From Chryseobacterium sp. C-71 (GTDB taxonomy: Bacteria > Bacteroidota > Bacteroidia > Flavobacteriales > Weeksellaceae): DNA of 64,000 nt. The notes beneath the pieces are model-generated. The model worked only from the letters and a program-made list of their open reading frames with translations. It did no database searches and had not been told where the DNA came from. The stretch spans positions 372,001-436,000 of the forward strand of contig NZ_CP087131.1 of assembly GCF_020911865.1 (NCBI RefSeq), read 5' to 3'. Of the stretch, positions 17,645 to 26,757 are shown piece by piece; the stretch's first letter is position 1; each line of letters begins with the position of its first letter. A program made the translations under genes and the position numbers.

Positions 17645-17700
17645 AATATTAATATTTAAGTGTGATTTAATAAAAAAAGAGAAGTGGAGATTTCTCTTGC

Positions 17701-17719
17701 GTTAGAAAAATGTTCTAAC
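17701..17719. other. Short inverted repeat upstream of the stress-protein gene
   Basis: GTTAGAA and TTCTAAC are 7-base perfect arms around AAATG, 57 bases before the 17644 start. It may be an operator or a leader hairpin. Confidence 0.35.
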
Positions 17720-17827
17720 TGATTTTTCAACTTCAAAAATCTAACCAAAAATTAAAAAATAGCTCAAAAAATGATAATTACTTTAAAATAATTTAAAAAT
17801 ACATTAAATAGTTTAAATATATTGATT

Positions 17828-17849
17828 AATTATGATTCAAATCATAATT
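17828..17849. promoter_or_regulatory. FNR/CRP-like palindrome between divergent genes
   Basis: A perfect palindrome with 10-base arms AATTATGATT and AATCATAATT around CA. Its core TGAT-N4-ATCA matches the FNR half-site spacing (TTGAT-N4-ATCAA). It sits in the 315-base gap between the stress flavoprotein (leftward) and a Crp/Fnr gene (rightward); the rest of the gap shows no gene. Confidence 0.6.
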
Positions 17850-17959
17850 GTAGTGAATTAAGTTTCAGGATATAAAGATTGATTTACTAAATCAAGTAAT
17901 GTTTCAATGGAAATTGGCACAAAATATGTCTTAAAAATTCGGTAAACTAATTAAATGAT

Positions 17960-18574
17960 ATGAAAACTATTAGCTGTACTAAATTAGATGAAGATCTTTT
18001 AAAGGCTTTCGGAGGTGAAATAAAATCATACAAAGAGGGTGAAAAGTTTTTTCAACAAGGTGAAATTCCTTTGTATTATTTTCAAATTGTAGAAGGAAAA
18101 GTGAAGGAAAATAATCAGGATGATGAAGGTAGAGAATTTATACACAATATTTTAGGCGCGGGTCAAAGCTTTGGAGATTCTATGTTATTTATTGACAAAA
18201 GATACCCGATCAATGCTGAAGCAATCACAGACTGCAGAGTGATAAAATTGGCTAAACCTAATTTTTTGAATCTTATTGAGAAACATCCGGAAACATCTGT
18301 TCAGATTAATTCTTGCATGTCCCAAAGAATGCATTATCAATTTATTATGATGCAAAATCTAGCTTCGAATGATCCTGTTATAAGATTGACAGGTTTATTA
18401 GAATATTTAAAAAGTTTTCACAGTGACGATATTCCTTTATCATTTCAGGTTCAGTTGACTCGACAGCAGATTGCCAATCTTACAGGACTTCGTGTAGAAA
18501 CGGTTATCAGAACTATAAAAAAAATGGAAAAAGATTTTACCGTGAAAATTGACAATAGAAAAATTTTCTTTTAA
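17960..18574 (+). CDS. Crp/Fnr family transcriptional regulator
   Basis: A 204-residue regulator. The beta-roll sensor domain (about 10-120) contains FFQQGEIPLYYFQIVEGKVK. The winged-helix domain has LTRQQIANLTGLRVETVIRTIKKME (in parts, about 165-190). There are no N-terminal Fe-S cysteines. It is a clear paralogue of the protein at 19385-19996, sharing YYFQI-x-x-GKVK, the IMMQ segment, T-R-Q-Q-[IL]-A and the end NRKIFF. An FNR-like palindrome lies 111 bases upstream, so it may be autoregulated. The ligand is unknown. Confidence 0.9.
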   Translation: MKTISCTKLDEDLLKAFGGEIKSYKEGEKFFQQGEIPLYYFQIVEGKVKENNQDDEGREFIHNILGAGQSFGDSMLFIDKRYPINAEAITDCRVIKLAKPNFLNLIEKHPETSVQINSCMSQRMHYQFIMMQNLASNDPVIRLTGLLEYLKSFHSDDIPLSFQVQLTRQQIANLTGLRVETVIRTIKKMEKDFTVKIDNRKIFF

Positions 18575-18609
18575 AATTAATTTAAATCAAACCAAAAAGC
18601 GAAATATAA

Positions 18610-19353
18610 ATGCAGTTAGAAAACAAATCGGTACTCATCACAGGAGCCGACAGCGGAATAGGAAAAGCAGTAGCATTACTTTTTGCTAAAGAAGGTGCCA
18701 ATGTTTCAATTATGTTTCATTCGGATGAAGAGGGTGCTGCAAAAGTGATGAATGAAATTATTTCTTTAGGAAGAAAGTCAATCATTTTACAAGGCGATAT
18801 CAATGACTCAGATTTTTGTAACAAAGCAGTTGAAAAAACAGTTTCAGAGTTCGGAAAATTAGATATTTTAATCAATAATGCAGGAACTCAATTTCCATGT
18901 GATAGTATTGAAAATTTGGAGGAAGAAAACATTCGTACAACTTTTAATTCAAATATCATCGGGATGATTTTATTGACCAAAGCTGCGTTTCCATCTTTAA
19001 AAGAGGGCGGGTCTGTAATCAATACTACTTCTGCTACAGCTTATCAAGGTCATGCAGAGCTATTAGATTATTCGGCAACGAAAGGAGCAATTGTCTCATT
19101 CACAAGATCATTGGCATTACAGGCTAAACCCAAAGGAATTCGGGTAAACGCTGTGGCACCAGGACCAGTAGCGACGCCACTTACTAAAGAAACTTTCGGC
19201 GAAGATGAAGAAGATCAATCTAAACCACCACTACAAAGAAATGCAACTGAAGAAGAAATTGCTGCAAGTTTTCTTTTTCTCGCATCAGATCAGGCCGTGC
19301 AGATCACAGGACAGGTTTTGCATCCCAACGGCGGATTGATTGTAAACGGATAA
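18610..19353 (+). CDS. Short-chain dehydrogenase/reductase
   Basis: A 247-residue classical SDR. The NAD(P) motif is TGADSGIG. NNAG (about 90), catalytic Ser in NTTSATA, YSATK (Tyr/Lys pair) and the APGPVATPL loop follow. The C-terminus ITGQVLHPNGG is typical of glucose-1-dehydrogenase/YhdG-like SDRs, which are often stress-linked. It is 36 bases downstream of a Crp/Fnr gene on the same strand and probably co-transcribed. The substrate cannot be predicted. Confidence 0.88.
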   Translation: MQLENKSVLITGADSGIGKAVALLFAKEGANVSIMFHSDEEGAAKVMNEIISLGRKSIILQGDINDSDFCNKAVEKTVSEFGKLDILINNAGTQFPCDSIENLEEENIRTTFNSNIIGMILLTKAAFPSLKEGGSVINTTSATAYQGHAELLDYSATKGAIVSFTRSLALQAKPKGIRVNAVAPGPVATPLTKETFGEDEEDQSKPPLQRNATEEEIAASFLFLASDQAVQITGQVLHPNGGLIVNG

Positions 19354-19384
19354 ATTTAGTTTTAAATAAAATATAGGGAACGTA

Positions 19385-19996
19385 TTAAAAAAATATTTTC
19401 CTGTTTTGTATTTTTAAAATTTCGTTCTTCTCCATATTTTTTGTGACTCTGATGACGGTTTCGACGCTTAATCCGGTGAGAGAAGCCAATTGCTGGCGAG
19501 TATATGGAATTTGAAATGAATATTGCGACTGATCATAATGTTGATTTTTAAGATAATTCATCAACGTTTTAAGCTTATTTTCAGGATTTTGAAATGACAT
19601 GCTTTGCATCATAATGTATTTGTAATACATATTTTCTGAAATGAAATTCAAAGTAGTTTCATACAATTCAGGATTTTGTTTTAAAAGCTGCAGATAATTA
19701 TGTTTTGGTAATCTGATTACTATACAATCTTCAATGGCAACAGCATTCAAAGGATAAGGTTTTGCTGTAAAGAAGGCAGTTGGCACCAAACTTCCGCCTT
19801 TAGAAATAATACCCTGAATAAACTCTTTTCCTTGGTCGTTGAAGTTGTTTATTTTCACTTTACCTTTTGTAATCTGAAAATAATAGGAAGGCGTGTCGCC
19901 TTCAGCAAAAATTATCTCGTTTGCTTTGAAATTTTTTAATTCTGCACCATTAGAAAACAGTAGATCTTCATTAATCATAAATTGATTTAAAAACAC
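19385..19996 (-). CDS. Crp/Fnr family transcriptional regulator (paralogue)
   Basis: A 203-residue regulator with the same layout as the protein at 17960: beta-roll (IIFAEGDTPSYYFQITKGKVK in part) and helix-turn-helix (TRQQLASLTGLSVETVIRV). It points toward the SDR gene, so the two paralogues bracket it. ATG codons at 19996 and 19978 are both possible starts. FNR-like sites TTGATTTCAATCAT (20142-20155) and a second palindrome (20187-20201) lie upstream of its promoter side. The ligand is unknown. Confidence 0.9.
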   Translation of the reverse strand: MFLNQFMINEDLLFSNGAELKNFKANEIIFAEGDTPSYYFQITKGKVKINNFNDQGKEFIQGIISKGGSLVPTAFFTAKPYPLNAVAIEDCIVIRLPKHNYLQLLKQNPELYETTLNFISENMYYKYIMMQSMSFQNPENKLKTLMNYLKNQHYDQSQYSFQIPYTRQQLASLTGLSVETVIRVTKNMEKNEILKIQNRKIFF

Positions 19997-20141
19997 TAAT
20001 TATTATTCCTTGTATTTACTTTAAATAGGGATATTTTAATAAAATGTAAAGAAAAAATAATTTTTATTAATAGTGAATTAATGTGCTACCACACAGATAC
20101 CACATGGTTTTTGATTTGAGTTTAATTTAAATTTTGACATC

Positions 20142-20201
20142 TTGATTTCAATCATAAAAAGTCAACGGTATAATCTAATATATTTGATGATAATTAATCA
20201 T
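20142..20201. promoter_or_regulatory. Two FNR/CRP-like sites upstream of 19996 gene
   Basis: TTGATTTCAATCAT at 20142-20155 matches TTGAT-N4-ATCA. A second palindrome with arms ATGAT and ATCAT and a 5-base centre lies at 20187-20201. Both are between the leftward Crp/Fnr gene and the rightward small HTH gene. Confidence 0.5.
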
Positions 20202-20280
20202 TTGATGGTAGAATTATATCTAAAAACTTACTATTAAATAGATGTACTACTATGAAATGAAAAAAATATAATTGAGAAAT

Positions 20281-20583
20281 ATGATGAAAAATTTGGCAGA
20301 AGAGGAAATTATAAGACTTGCTAAAGACAACTCACCGCGACTTTTGAGTAAATTCAAAACTTCAAATCCGGATTTTTTTGAAAAACTGGCAGCAATACAA
20401 ACCAATCTCCAAAATTCGGAGCTGATATTTTGTATATATCTGAAATTGAATCTAACGACAAAAGAAATTGCGACCTACACTTATGTAACCCCGAAAGCAA
20501 TACAAAACAGAAAAAACAGAATCAGAAAAAAACTGAATATCTCTTCATCAGTCGATATTTATAAATGGTTTGATGAATTATAA
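20281..20583 (+). CDS. Small LuxR-like HTH protein
   Basis: A 100-residue protein aligning with the last third of the membrane regulator at 5306-6241. Shared blocks are NPDFFEK/YPDFFEK, a C-x(3)-LKLN segment, TKEIAT, A-I-x-N-[RK]-K and R-[KR]-KLNISS. It therefore seems to be the DNA-binding output module alone, with no membrane part. The ATG at 20281 (or 20284) is preferred over a TTG at 20272. Targets are unknown. Confidence 0.7.
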   Translation: MMKNLAEEEIIRLAKDNSPRLLSKFKTSNPDFFEKLAAIQTNLQNSELIFCIYLKLNLTTKEIATYTYVTPKAIQNRKNRIRKKLNISSSVDIYKWFDEL

Positions 20584-20589
20584 ATTTAT

Positions 20590-21234
20590 CTAAATCTCAT
20601 AAATTTCAGAATCTGTAAAAACAAAATACATTCCTTTTTTAGGGATGTTTTTTGTATCCAGACCTGTGAATTCGCTGAACGCAGGCAACAACAATTGCTT
20701 TGAAGTTTGAGCAAAACAGGGTAGTTTAATTTTCTTAACTGGAGAATTGATAACAAATCCTGGATGAATATGTCCTGTGATTTGAAACTTAGGATTTGAA
20801 CGATCAAAATCGTGAACGAAAGCAATATCTTCAATTTCTAACGAAGCACTTCGTGAATCCAAACATAATTTTTTTTCTAATGTTTTCGAGATCTTATCGT
20901 GATTTCCTTCTACTAAAATGAATTTAATATCAGGATATTGATTTTGCCAAGCACAGAATTCATCAACATCTGAATTGTTTCCTGCATGCAATAAATCACC
21001 AACGATAATGAATTTTTCAGGCTGGAAGTTCTCAATTAAAATGGATAAACGCTCCAAATCATTTTTCATAATATGATTCGCTAAAGCAATTCCGTTTTTA
21101 CGAAAATGAGCGGTTTTTCCGATGTGTAAATCTGAAAAAATCAACGCCTTTTCCTTTTCCCAATACAAAGCTCTTTGGTTGGTTAAAGTGAAGATTTCAT
21201 TTTGAATGGTTATGTCTTTGGTCGCTATCTTCAT
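20590..21234 (-). CDS. pdeM: Ligase-associated DNA damage response endonuclease PdeM
   Basis: A 214-residue calcineurin-like metallophosphoesterase. The metal motifs are DLHIGK, VGDLLHAG, EGNHDK and GHIHPG, in order. TIGR-type 'ligase-associated' PdeM proteins always accompany the Lhr-like helicase, ATP ligase and MBL exonuclease, and all three are present on this strand. It is the last gene of the cassette. It is proposed to process DNA ends during repair. Confidence 0.9.
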   Translation of the reverse strand: MKIATKDITIQNEIFTLTNQRALYWEKEKALIFSDLHIGKTAHFRKNGIALANHIMKNDLERLSILIENFQPEKFIIVGDLLHAGNNSDVDEFCAWQNQYPDIKFILVEGNHDKISKTLEKKLCLDSRSASLEIEDIAFVHDFDRSNPKFQITGHIHPGFVINSPVKKIKLPCFAQTSKQLLLPAFSEFTGLDTKNIPKKGMYFVFTDSEIYEI

Positions 21235-21258
21235 AGTAAAGTTGGAAGACGGAAGTTT

Positions 21259-23715
21259 TTATTCATCTTTAATATTTCTTCCGGATTGTTTAATTAATTT
21301 CTGAATTCTCGCATCGAGATTTTCACTCGTCAGAGTCTGCCGTAAACTGTCGACCTTAATCGGGAAACTCAAAGGCGTAAATTTATTGGAATATTTTAAA
21401 ATAAACTTCGATTTCTCAATTCGTTTAAAAGCTTCTACTAAACGTTGTTCCTGCAATTGCATATTGAAAACTTCCGTATAAGCCTGCCTTACCAAAAAAT
21501 GATTCGGATCGTAATCTTCCAATACTTTGAAAATCAATCCGGCTGAACTTTGCAAAGCTTTATTGGAACGTTGCTGTCCAGGGAAATTCTGCACAACCAT
21601 TCCTGAAATTACCGCAATATCTCTGAATTTACGTCTCGCCATTTCGGCCGAATTAATACTCGAAATCACATCAACCATCAGATTATCTCTCGTCAGAATT
21701 TTATCTAAATTATCCTCATTCAGCGGAATTTCTTTATCGCTGAACAGTTCAAAACCGTAATCATTCATCGCCATTGAAAAGGAAATTGGAGCCAGTTTGG
21801 AAATTCGGTAGGCAATCAACGCTGCCATCACTTCGTGTACCAAACGGCCTTCAAAAGGATACATAAACAAATGATAGCCTTCACGGTTTTTAATGAGTTC
21901 AATCAAAAATTCATCATCTTTCGGAATGTGTGAACGCTTTTCCTGATTGGCCAAAAGCGGATGTAGAAATTTCAGTTCCTTCTCAGAAGCTTTCGGATTC
22001 AACGCTCCGGACAATTTTTCTCGTAAAAAATGACCCAAATTTGAACTTAAAGGCAATCGTCCACCCAAGTAACTCGGCGCTTGCGCTTTTCCTTTGGAAG
22101 CCCGAACGAAAACCGTCATATCTTTAATCATCGCCACTTCCAAAACTCTACCCGCTAAAATAAATTTTTCTTCTTTTTTCAATCTTGAAATAAAATATTC
22201 CTCAACCATCCCGATATAACCACCGGAAATAAATTTAACTTTTAACATAGCATCGCTGACAATGGCGCCCATATTCATTCGATGGAGCATTGCAATTTTT
22301 CGGGAAGTCACTTTGTGCAAACCATCTTCCATCACAACAACTTTATGGTATTCTTCGTAGCTTTTCAACGCGCTTCCGCCAATCGTTAGAAAATCTATCA
22401 TCGCTTTCCATTCTTCATCCCTAATCTCTTGAAACGTATAAACTTTTTTGATTCTTTCGTAAACTTCATCGGGAAAGAATCCGTCGCCAACCGCCAAAGT
22501 CATCAGGAACTGAACCAAGACATCAAAGCACAAAACCACTGGTTCACGAGGTTCAATAACTTTTTGTTTTACAGCTTCTTTTAGTGCGGCAACTTCAATC
22601 AATTCCAAAGAATGCGTAGGAACGCAGAAGATTTTTGAGGTCTCAAAAGGGGAGTGGCCACTTCGTCCTGCACGTTGCAGAAATCTCGCAACACCTTTCG
22701 CAGAACCAATTTGAATGACCGTATCAACAGGTTTAAAGTCGATTCCCAAATCCAAAGACGAAGTGGAAACAACCGCTTTTAATTTTCCTGAACTTAAATT
22801 TTCTTCGATCCAGATTCTCAAATGCGCATCAATTGAACTGTGATGAATGGCGATTTGTCCGGCAAAATCGGGGTATGCATTCAGTAAAAGCTGATACCAC
22901 ATTTCGCTCTGACTTCGTGTATTCGTAAAAACAATGGTCGATTTTGACTCCAAAATTATTGGAACAACTTTGTCTGCTAATTTCTGTCCGAGATGTCCTG
23001 CCCAAGGCAAAAGTTCGACTTCATCTGGGAAAACCGAAATAATATCAATTTTCTTGAGTTCTTTAGCTGTAATTTTTGTTTTCTTAATGTCATAAGGAAT
23101 CAAAACATCCTGCGCTTCATTGAGATTTCCTATAGTTGCCGTAATTCCCCAGATTTTAAGTTTCGGAACATAATGAAAGAGTTGTGAAATTCCCAGTTCG
23201 ACCATCACACCACGTTTTGAACCCAACAATTCGTGCCATTCATCCACCGCAACGCAATGCATATTGGTAAAGAATCGCTGATGATTTTTCTGAGCCAAAA
23301 GCAAGTGCAGACTTTCTGGAGTTACGACCAGAATTTCAGGCATATTTTTGACCTGCTGTTGACGGACTTTCGGGTCGGTGTCGCCATTTCTTACGCCGAC
23401 TGCCAAGTCTAGTCCAATCTCGTCAATTGCTTCCTGCATTGCTTTGGCAATATCTTTGGATAAAGAACGAAGTGGCGTAATCCAAATCATTTTCAGCCCT
23501 TTCTTATACTTATCAGGATTCGTCAGAAAATCTGAAATTAAAGCTAAAAACACAGAAAAAGTCTTCCCAAAACCGGTCGGAGCTACCACCATTCCGCTGT
23601 AGCCACTGCCAAATTTCTTCCAGGTATCCACCTGAAATTTGAATGGGGAATTGCCTTTTTCCATCATCCAGTTTTGAATGATTTTGAAGCCTTCTGTATT
23701 TTCGTAGTTGCTCAA
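21259..23715 (-). CDS. Ligase-associated Lhr-like DEXH-box DNA helicase
   Basis: An 818-residue superfamily 2 helicase. Walker A is APTGFGKT, the DEXH box is VDEWHEL, then ITATIGN, STSSLDLGID and QRAGRSGHSPFE are in order, followed by a long Lhr-type C-terminal region (about 420-818). The ligase-associated subfamily is about 800-850 residues, as here. It normally sits beside the ATP-dependent ligase gene; here two other genes (23735-26703) separate them. It likely unwinds or anneals strands at damaged sites. Confidence 0.92.
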   Translation of the reverse strand: MSNYENTEGFKIIQNWMMEKGNSPFKFQVDTWKKFGSGYSGMVVAPTGFGKTFSVFLALISDFLTNPDKYKKGLKMIWITPLRSLSKDIAKAMQEAIDEIGLDLAVGVRNGDTDPKVRQQQVKNMPEILVVTPESLHLLLAQKNHQRFFTNMHCVAVDEWHELLGSKRGVMVELGISQLFHYVPKLKIWGITATIGNLNEAQDVLIPYDIKKTKITAKELKKIDIISVFPDEVELLPWAGHLGQKLADKVVPIILESKSTIVFTNTRSQSEMWYQLLLNAYPDFAGQIAIHHSSIDAHLRIWIEENLSSGKLKAVVSTSSLDLGIDFKPVDTVIQIGSAKGVARFLQRAGRSGHSPFETSKIFCVPTHSLELIEVAALKEAVKQKVIEPREPVVLCFDVLVQFLMTLAVGDGFFPDEVYERIKKVYTFQEIRDEEWKAMIDFLTIGGSALKSYEEYHKVVVMEDGLHKVTSRKIAMLHRMNMGAIVSDAMLKVKFISGGYIGMVEEYFISRLKKEEKFILAGRVLEVAMIKDMTVFVRASKGKAQAPSYLGGRLPLSSNLGHFLREKLSGALNPKASEKELKFLHPLLANQEKRSHIPKDDEFLIELIKNREGYHLFMYPFEGRLVHEVMAALIAYRISKLAPISFSMAMNDYGFELFSDKEIPLNEDNLDKILTRDNLMVDVISSINSAEMARRKFRDIAVISGMVVQNFPGQQRSNKALQSSAGLIFKVLEDYDPNHFLVRQAYTEVFNMQLQEQRLVEAFKRIEKSKFILKYSNKFTPLSFPIKVDSLRQTLTSENLDARIQKLIKQSGRNIKDE

Positions 23716-23734
23716 GATTTTAATGGTATTTAAA

Positions 23735-24664
23735 TTAATCTAAAAGATTTTTATCAATGCGTAATAGTTTATCAATTATATCTTTTTTGAACTTACTAAA
23801 TGGCCTTTTATGATAATCATTTTCGTTTATTTCTATTCCAAAAATTGTTCTATAAATTTCATCTTTACTAATCTTCAAATTTTCAAAAGTATTTTCTGTA
23901 AGTATTTTTATATAATTTTTTGAATATTTATATCTTAGATTTACTAAATCTCTTAGTTCCTTTTCAGAATGTGAATTATAAATTTCTTTGGTTTTATTGA
24001 AGTTGAGAGTTTTGTCTGTTTTAATATTTTTTTTAAAACTTTTAGTTTCAACATTTAATCTATCTAAAGATTTATTATAAAAAAAGTCAAAACTAAATCC
24101 CTCATTATTTTCTTTAAAATAAGGATGAATATATTCATTTAATGCATTGTCCCAATCAATTTTTGGATTTCCTTTTATATGATTGCAAGAATGACAACTT
24201 GGGATTAAATTATAAAATGATAATGATAATAAAGGAAACTGTGTTTTAGGAAACCAATGGTCAAGCTCTGCTCTAGAGTGATTTTTTGTTATATTAATTG
24301 TATAATTTCTATTACAATAGACGCAAGTATCAACTCCTATTAAATCTAAAAACTCTTTTCCATATTTTTTTTGAAAACCACCATAACCCGTCTGCAAAAA
24401 GAAATTTTTAATATAGTCTTTCTCTGAATCACTTAGAATAATATTTTCATATACCTTATTAATTTCTAATAATCTTTTTGGTTTTCCTGAAATTAAATCT
24501 GTAGCATTATTATGTAGAAAATCCAAAAAATCTTTATTTAAATGTATATTTAAGGATGGTCTACCTCTTTTTATGTAGCCTTTATCTAATATTTCATCAA
24601 AAATATTTTGAACTTTTTCTGTATGAAATTCAAATGCTTTTTTATTAAATTTTAAATAAATCAT
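23735..24664 (-). CDS. HNH endonuclease of an ATPase/HNH defence pair (Septu PtuB-like)
   Basis: A 309-residue protein with a Cys4-type HNH domain at about 112-170: C114-x2-C117, then Asp135-His136-Trp137 (LDHWFPK), Asn152 (YNLIPSC), C157-x2-C160 and K164. DHWFPK-x2-FPLL-x4-FYNL-x-PSC is characteristic of the HNH partners of PtuA-type ATPases (Septu; Ec78 retron). Its ATG overlaps the TAA of the upstream ATPase gene by one base, so the two are translationally coupled. The gene is much richer in A/T than the repair genes on either side. I infer DNA or RNA cleavage triggered by the ATPase; PtuB assignment is by motif and context. Confidence 0.78.
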   Translation of the reverse strand: MIYLKFNKKAFEFHTEKVQNIFDEILDKGYIKRGRPSLNIHLNKDFLDFLHNNATDLISGKPKRLLEINKVYENIILSDSEKDYIKNFFLQTGYGGFQKKYGKEFLDLIGVDTCVYCNRNYTINITKNHSRAELDHWFPKTQFPLLSLSFYNLIPSCHSCNHIKGNPKIDWDNALNEYIHPYFKENNEGFSFDFFYNKSLDRLNVETKSFKKNIKTDKTLNFNKTKEIYNSHSEKELRDLVNLRYKYSKNYIKILTENTFENLKISKDEIYRTIFGIEINENDYHKRPFSKFKKDIIDKLLRIDKNLLD

Positions 24665-26703
24665 TATAGTTTTTCAATTTTATATCCTAATTCTTCTGCT
24701 AACTTTTTTAATTCTTTTTCTTTTTGGTCTTCTTCGAATTCAAGAGGAAAAAGTTCATAGAATTTTTCTTTCAACTTATAATGTATTACAGTTTCATCAA
24801 TAAGATTAATTATTTTCTTATAATAATCTATTTGTGCAATATTTTCTTGGAAATTTTTATTAGTTTTTATTTTTTCTTCCATTTCAATCAACCACTGAAT
24901 CGTTTCTTCAACTTTTTGTTTAGCGAAAGCTCCCACCAGTCCATCATTTAAGAAAAAACTATCTTCTAAAAGCTCGGAAATATTACCTGCAAATGTGTTT
25001 TTATTCTCATAATCCTTTGGTTGAGATTTTTGGTTTTCATTAACTTCTAGAAATAATACGTTTTGTTTGGGAATATCAGATAAAATAAAAGGTGAATGTG
25101 TAATGAAAGTAAAGTTTAAATTTTTTATAAAATCTAATTTTAATTTATTAACATTATCAATTAAATCTTTCACATAATTAATTTGCATTTCCGGGTGATA
25201 ATAAAGTTCAATCTCATCAAGAATTACATTTAAATTTTCATACTTATATTTTGCATTTTTATTATAATGAACTGAATTTAAATTCAGTAAATGATATAAT
25301 ATAGAATTAAGACTGTAAATTCGTTGTTTCTCTCCTGAACTTAATGCTGAGAAAGAATAATTTCCATCCAAAATGAAATCGCTCACGAATATTGCTGGAG
25401 GCAAAAAATAGATAGCTTGACAATTATTTTTATTTTTAAAAAATTCAATTTTGCTTCTTACATTTTGATTTACTTCTTCAAAAAAATCTCTAAAATTATT
25501 ATCAACAAAAGTTTGTTTTTCGTAATAATTTTTAAACAAAATATTTTGTTTTCGATTTTGTAAATTGTTAAAAAATAAAAAATTTAAAGCCTGCTTTAGT
25601 TTCAAAGTAATATGACTATTATCTAAGTTTAGTTGAGTATAGAATTCTTTTGAATTATTAATAGTATATGTAATATTATCCCCTTCAACATAAATATTAT
25701 AATCTTTGTAAAAATCATATTGCTCAGTAATTTTCACTAATTTTCGTAGAATGTAATTTATAAGGATTTTATTTATTCCATCATATGTTAAATCCAGTTC
25801 ATTCGAATTAAATTTGAAAAAGAATTTTAGAAGATAATTCTTAAAATATACATCAGGGTCATCATAGTAGCGAGAAGAATCATTATCATCAATATAATAA
25901 CCAAAATCATTTTCATACTCCTTCAATTCAATTGTAAAATTCAAAATTTTTTTATTGGATCCGATTGATAATAAACTTTCGTTAAGAACTAAATTTGTAA
26001 TGAATCTTTGCTTCGCCAAATCAGTTTCTGTATTAATATCGAAATTCCCTTCTGTTCTCATTGGATTTAAAACTATGGGAGTTTGATATCCATCATTCTT
26101 GTGAAAAATAGACTCTATCCAATCTCCAACTTCTTTTGAATTTAGACCATAAAGAGAATAATTAATTACAATATTATATAAGAATGAGTTTTTATCTAAT
26201 AATTCTTTTAGATGATTTTTTTCATCATCAATTAGTACGAATTTTAGTTTGTCTTTTTCAAAACATCTAATTTGTGTAGGCTTAGCGGAAAATATTATCT
26301 GATAAATTTTTTCTTCTAAAAGAAAATAAAGCTCTAAATTAATATCAGATATTTGTAAAAATTTGTTGCTTTTTTTGATGACACCATTTTCAATCGATAA
26401 ATTATAAAATGCTATATAAATTAACTCTAATAAACTACTTTTACCACTTCCATTTTTTCCAACTACGGCTGAAATATTGATTTTGTTTCCATAGAAATTT
26501 TCAGGAATCGATTCATTGTATTTAATTTCTGTAATCGATTTGTCTGAAATATCTATTTCATTTTCGTAATTGTCAATTTTTGTATCTCCATTAAAAAATT
26601 CGTAATCATTATAAAACTTATAAAATCTATTAATCTCTAAGTTTTTAAGAAACGATTTTTTACAGTTTTTTAATGGTCTAATTGCTAAAATTTTAAAACT
26701 CAT
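24664..26703 (-). CDS. ABC-type AAA ATPase (Septu PtuA-like)
   Basis: A 679-residue SMC/RecF/OLD-like ATPase. Walker A is VGKNGSGKSSLLE (82-89 core). The ABC signature ALSSGEKQ, Walker B with catalytic Glu (VILDEIELYYHPE) and the H-loop TFITHSPFILSDIP lie in the C-terminal half. The middle (about 150-440) is an insertion of low similarity. The tail contains NTFAGNISELLEDSFF, seen in PtuA-like ATPases. The ATG at 26701-26703 (MSFKIL) is preferred to a TTG at 26721. It is extremely AT-rich and lies between the ligase and helicase genes. I infer a sensor/gate for the HNH nuclease. Confidence 0.8.
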   Translation of the reverse strand: MSFKILAIRPLKNCKKSFLKNLEINRFYKFYNDYEFFNGDTKIDNYENEIDISDKSITEIKYNESIPENFYGNKINISAVVGKNGSGKSSLLELIYIAFYNLSIENGVIKKSNKFLQISDINLELYFLLEEKIYQIIFSAKPTQIRCFEKDKLKFVLIDDEKNHLKELLDKNSFLYNIVINYSLYGLNSKEVGDWIESIFHKNDGYQTPIVLNPMRTEGNFDINTETDLAKQRFITNLVLNESLLSIGSNKKILNFTIELKEYENDFGYYIDDNDSSRYYDDPDVYFKNYLLKFFFKFNSNELDLTYDGINKILINYILRKLVKITEQYDFYKDYNIYVEGDNITYTINNSKEFYTQLNLDNSHITLKLKQALNFLFFNNLQNRKQNILFKNYYEKQTFVDNNFRDFFEEVNQNVRSKIEFFKNKNNCQAIYFLPPAIFVSDFILDGNYSFSALSSGEKQRIYSLNSILYHLLNLNSVHYNKNAKYKYENLNVILDEIELYYHPEMQINYVKDLIDNVNKLKLDFIKNLNFTFITHSPFILSDIPKQNVLFLEVNENQKSQPKDYENKNTFAGNISELLEDSFFLNDGLVGAFAKQKVEETIQWLIEMEEKIKTNKNFQENIAQIDYYKKIINLIDETVIHYKLKEKFYELFPLEFEEDQKEKELKKLAEELGYKIEKL

Positions 26704-26757
26704 AATTATTAATTTTAACAAAAATATCTAAACAAAAAATAAGAAACTAATAATAAA

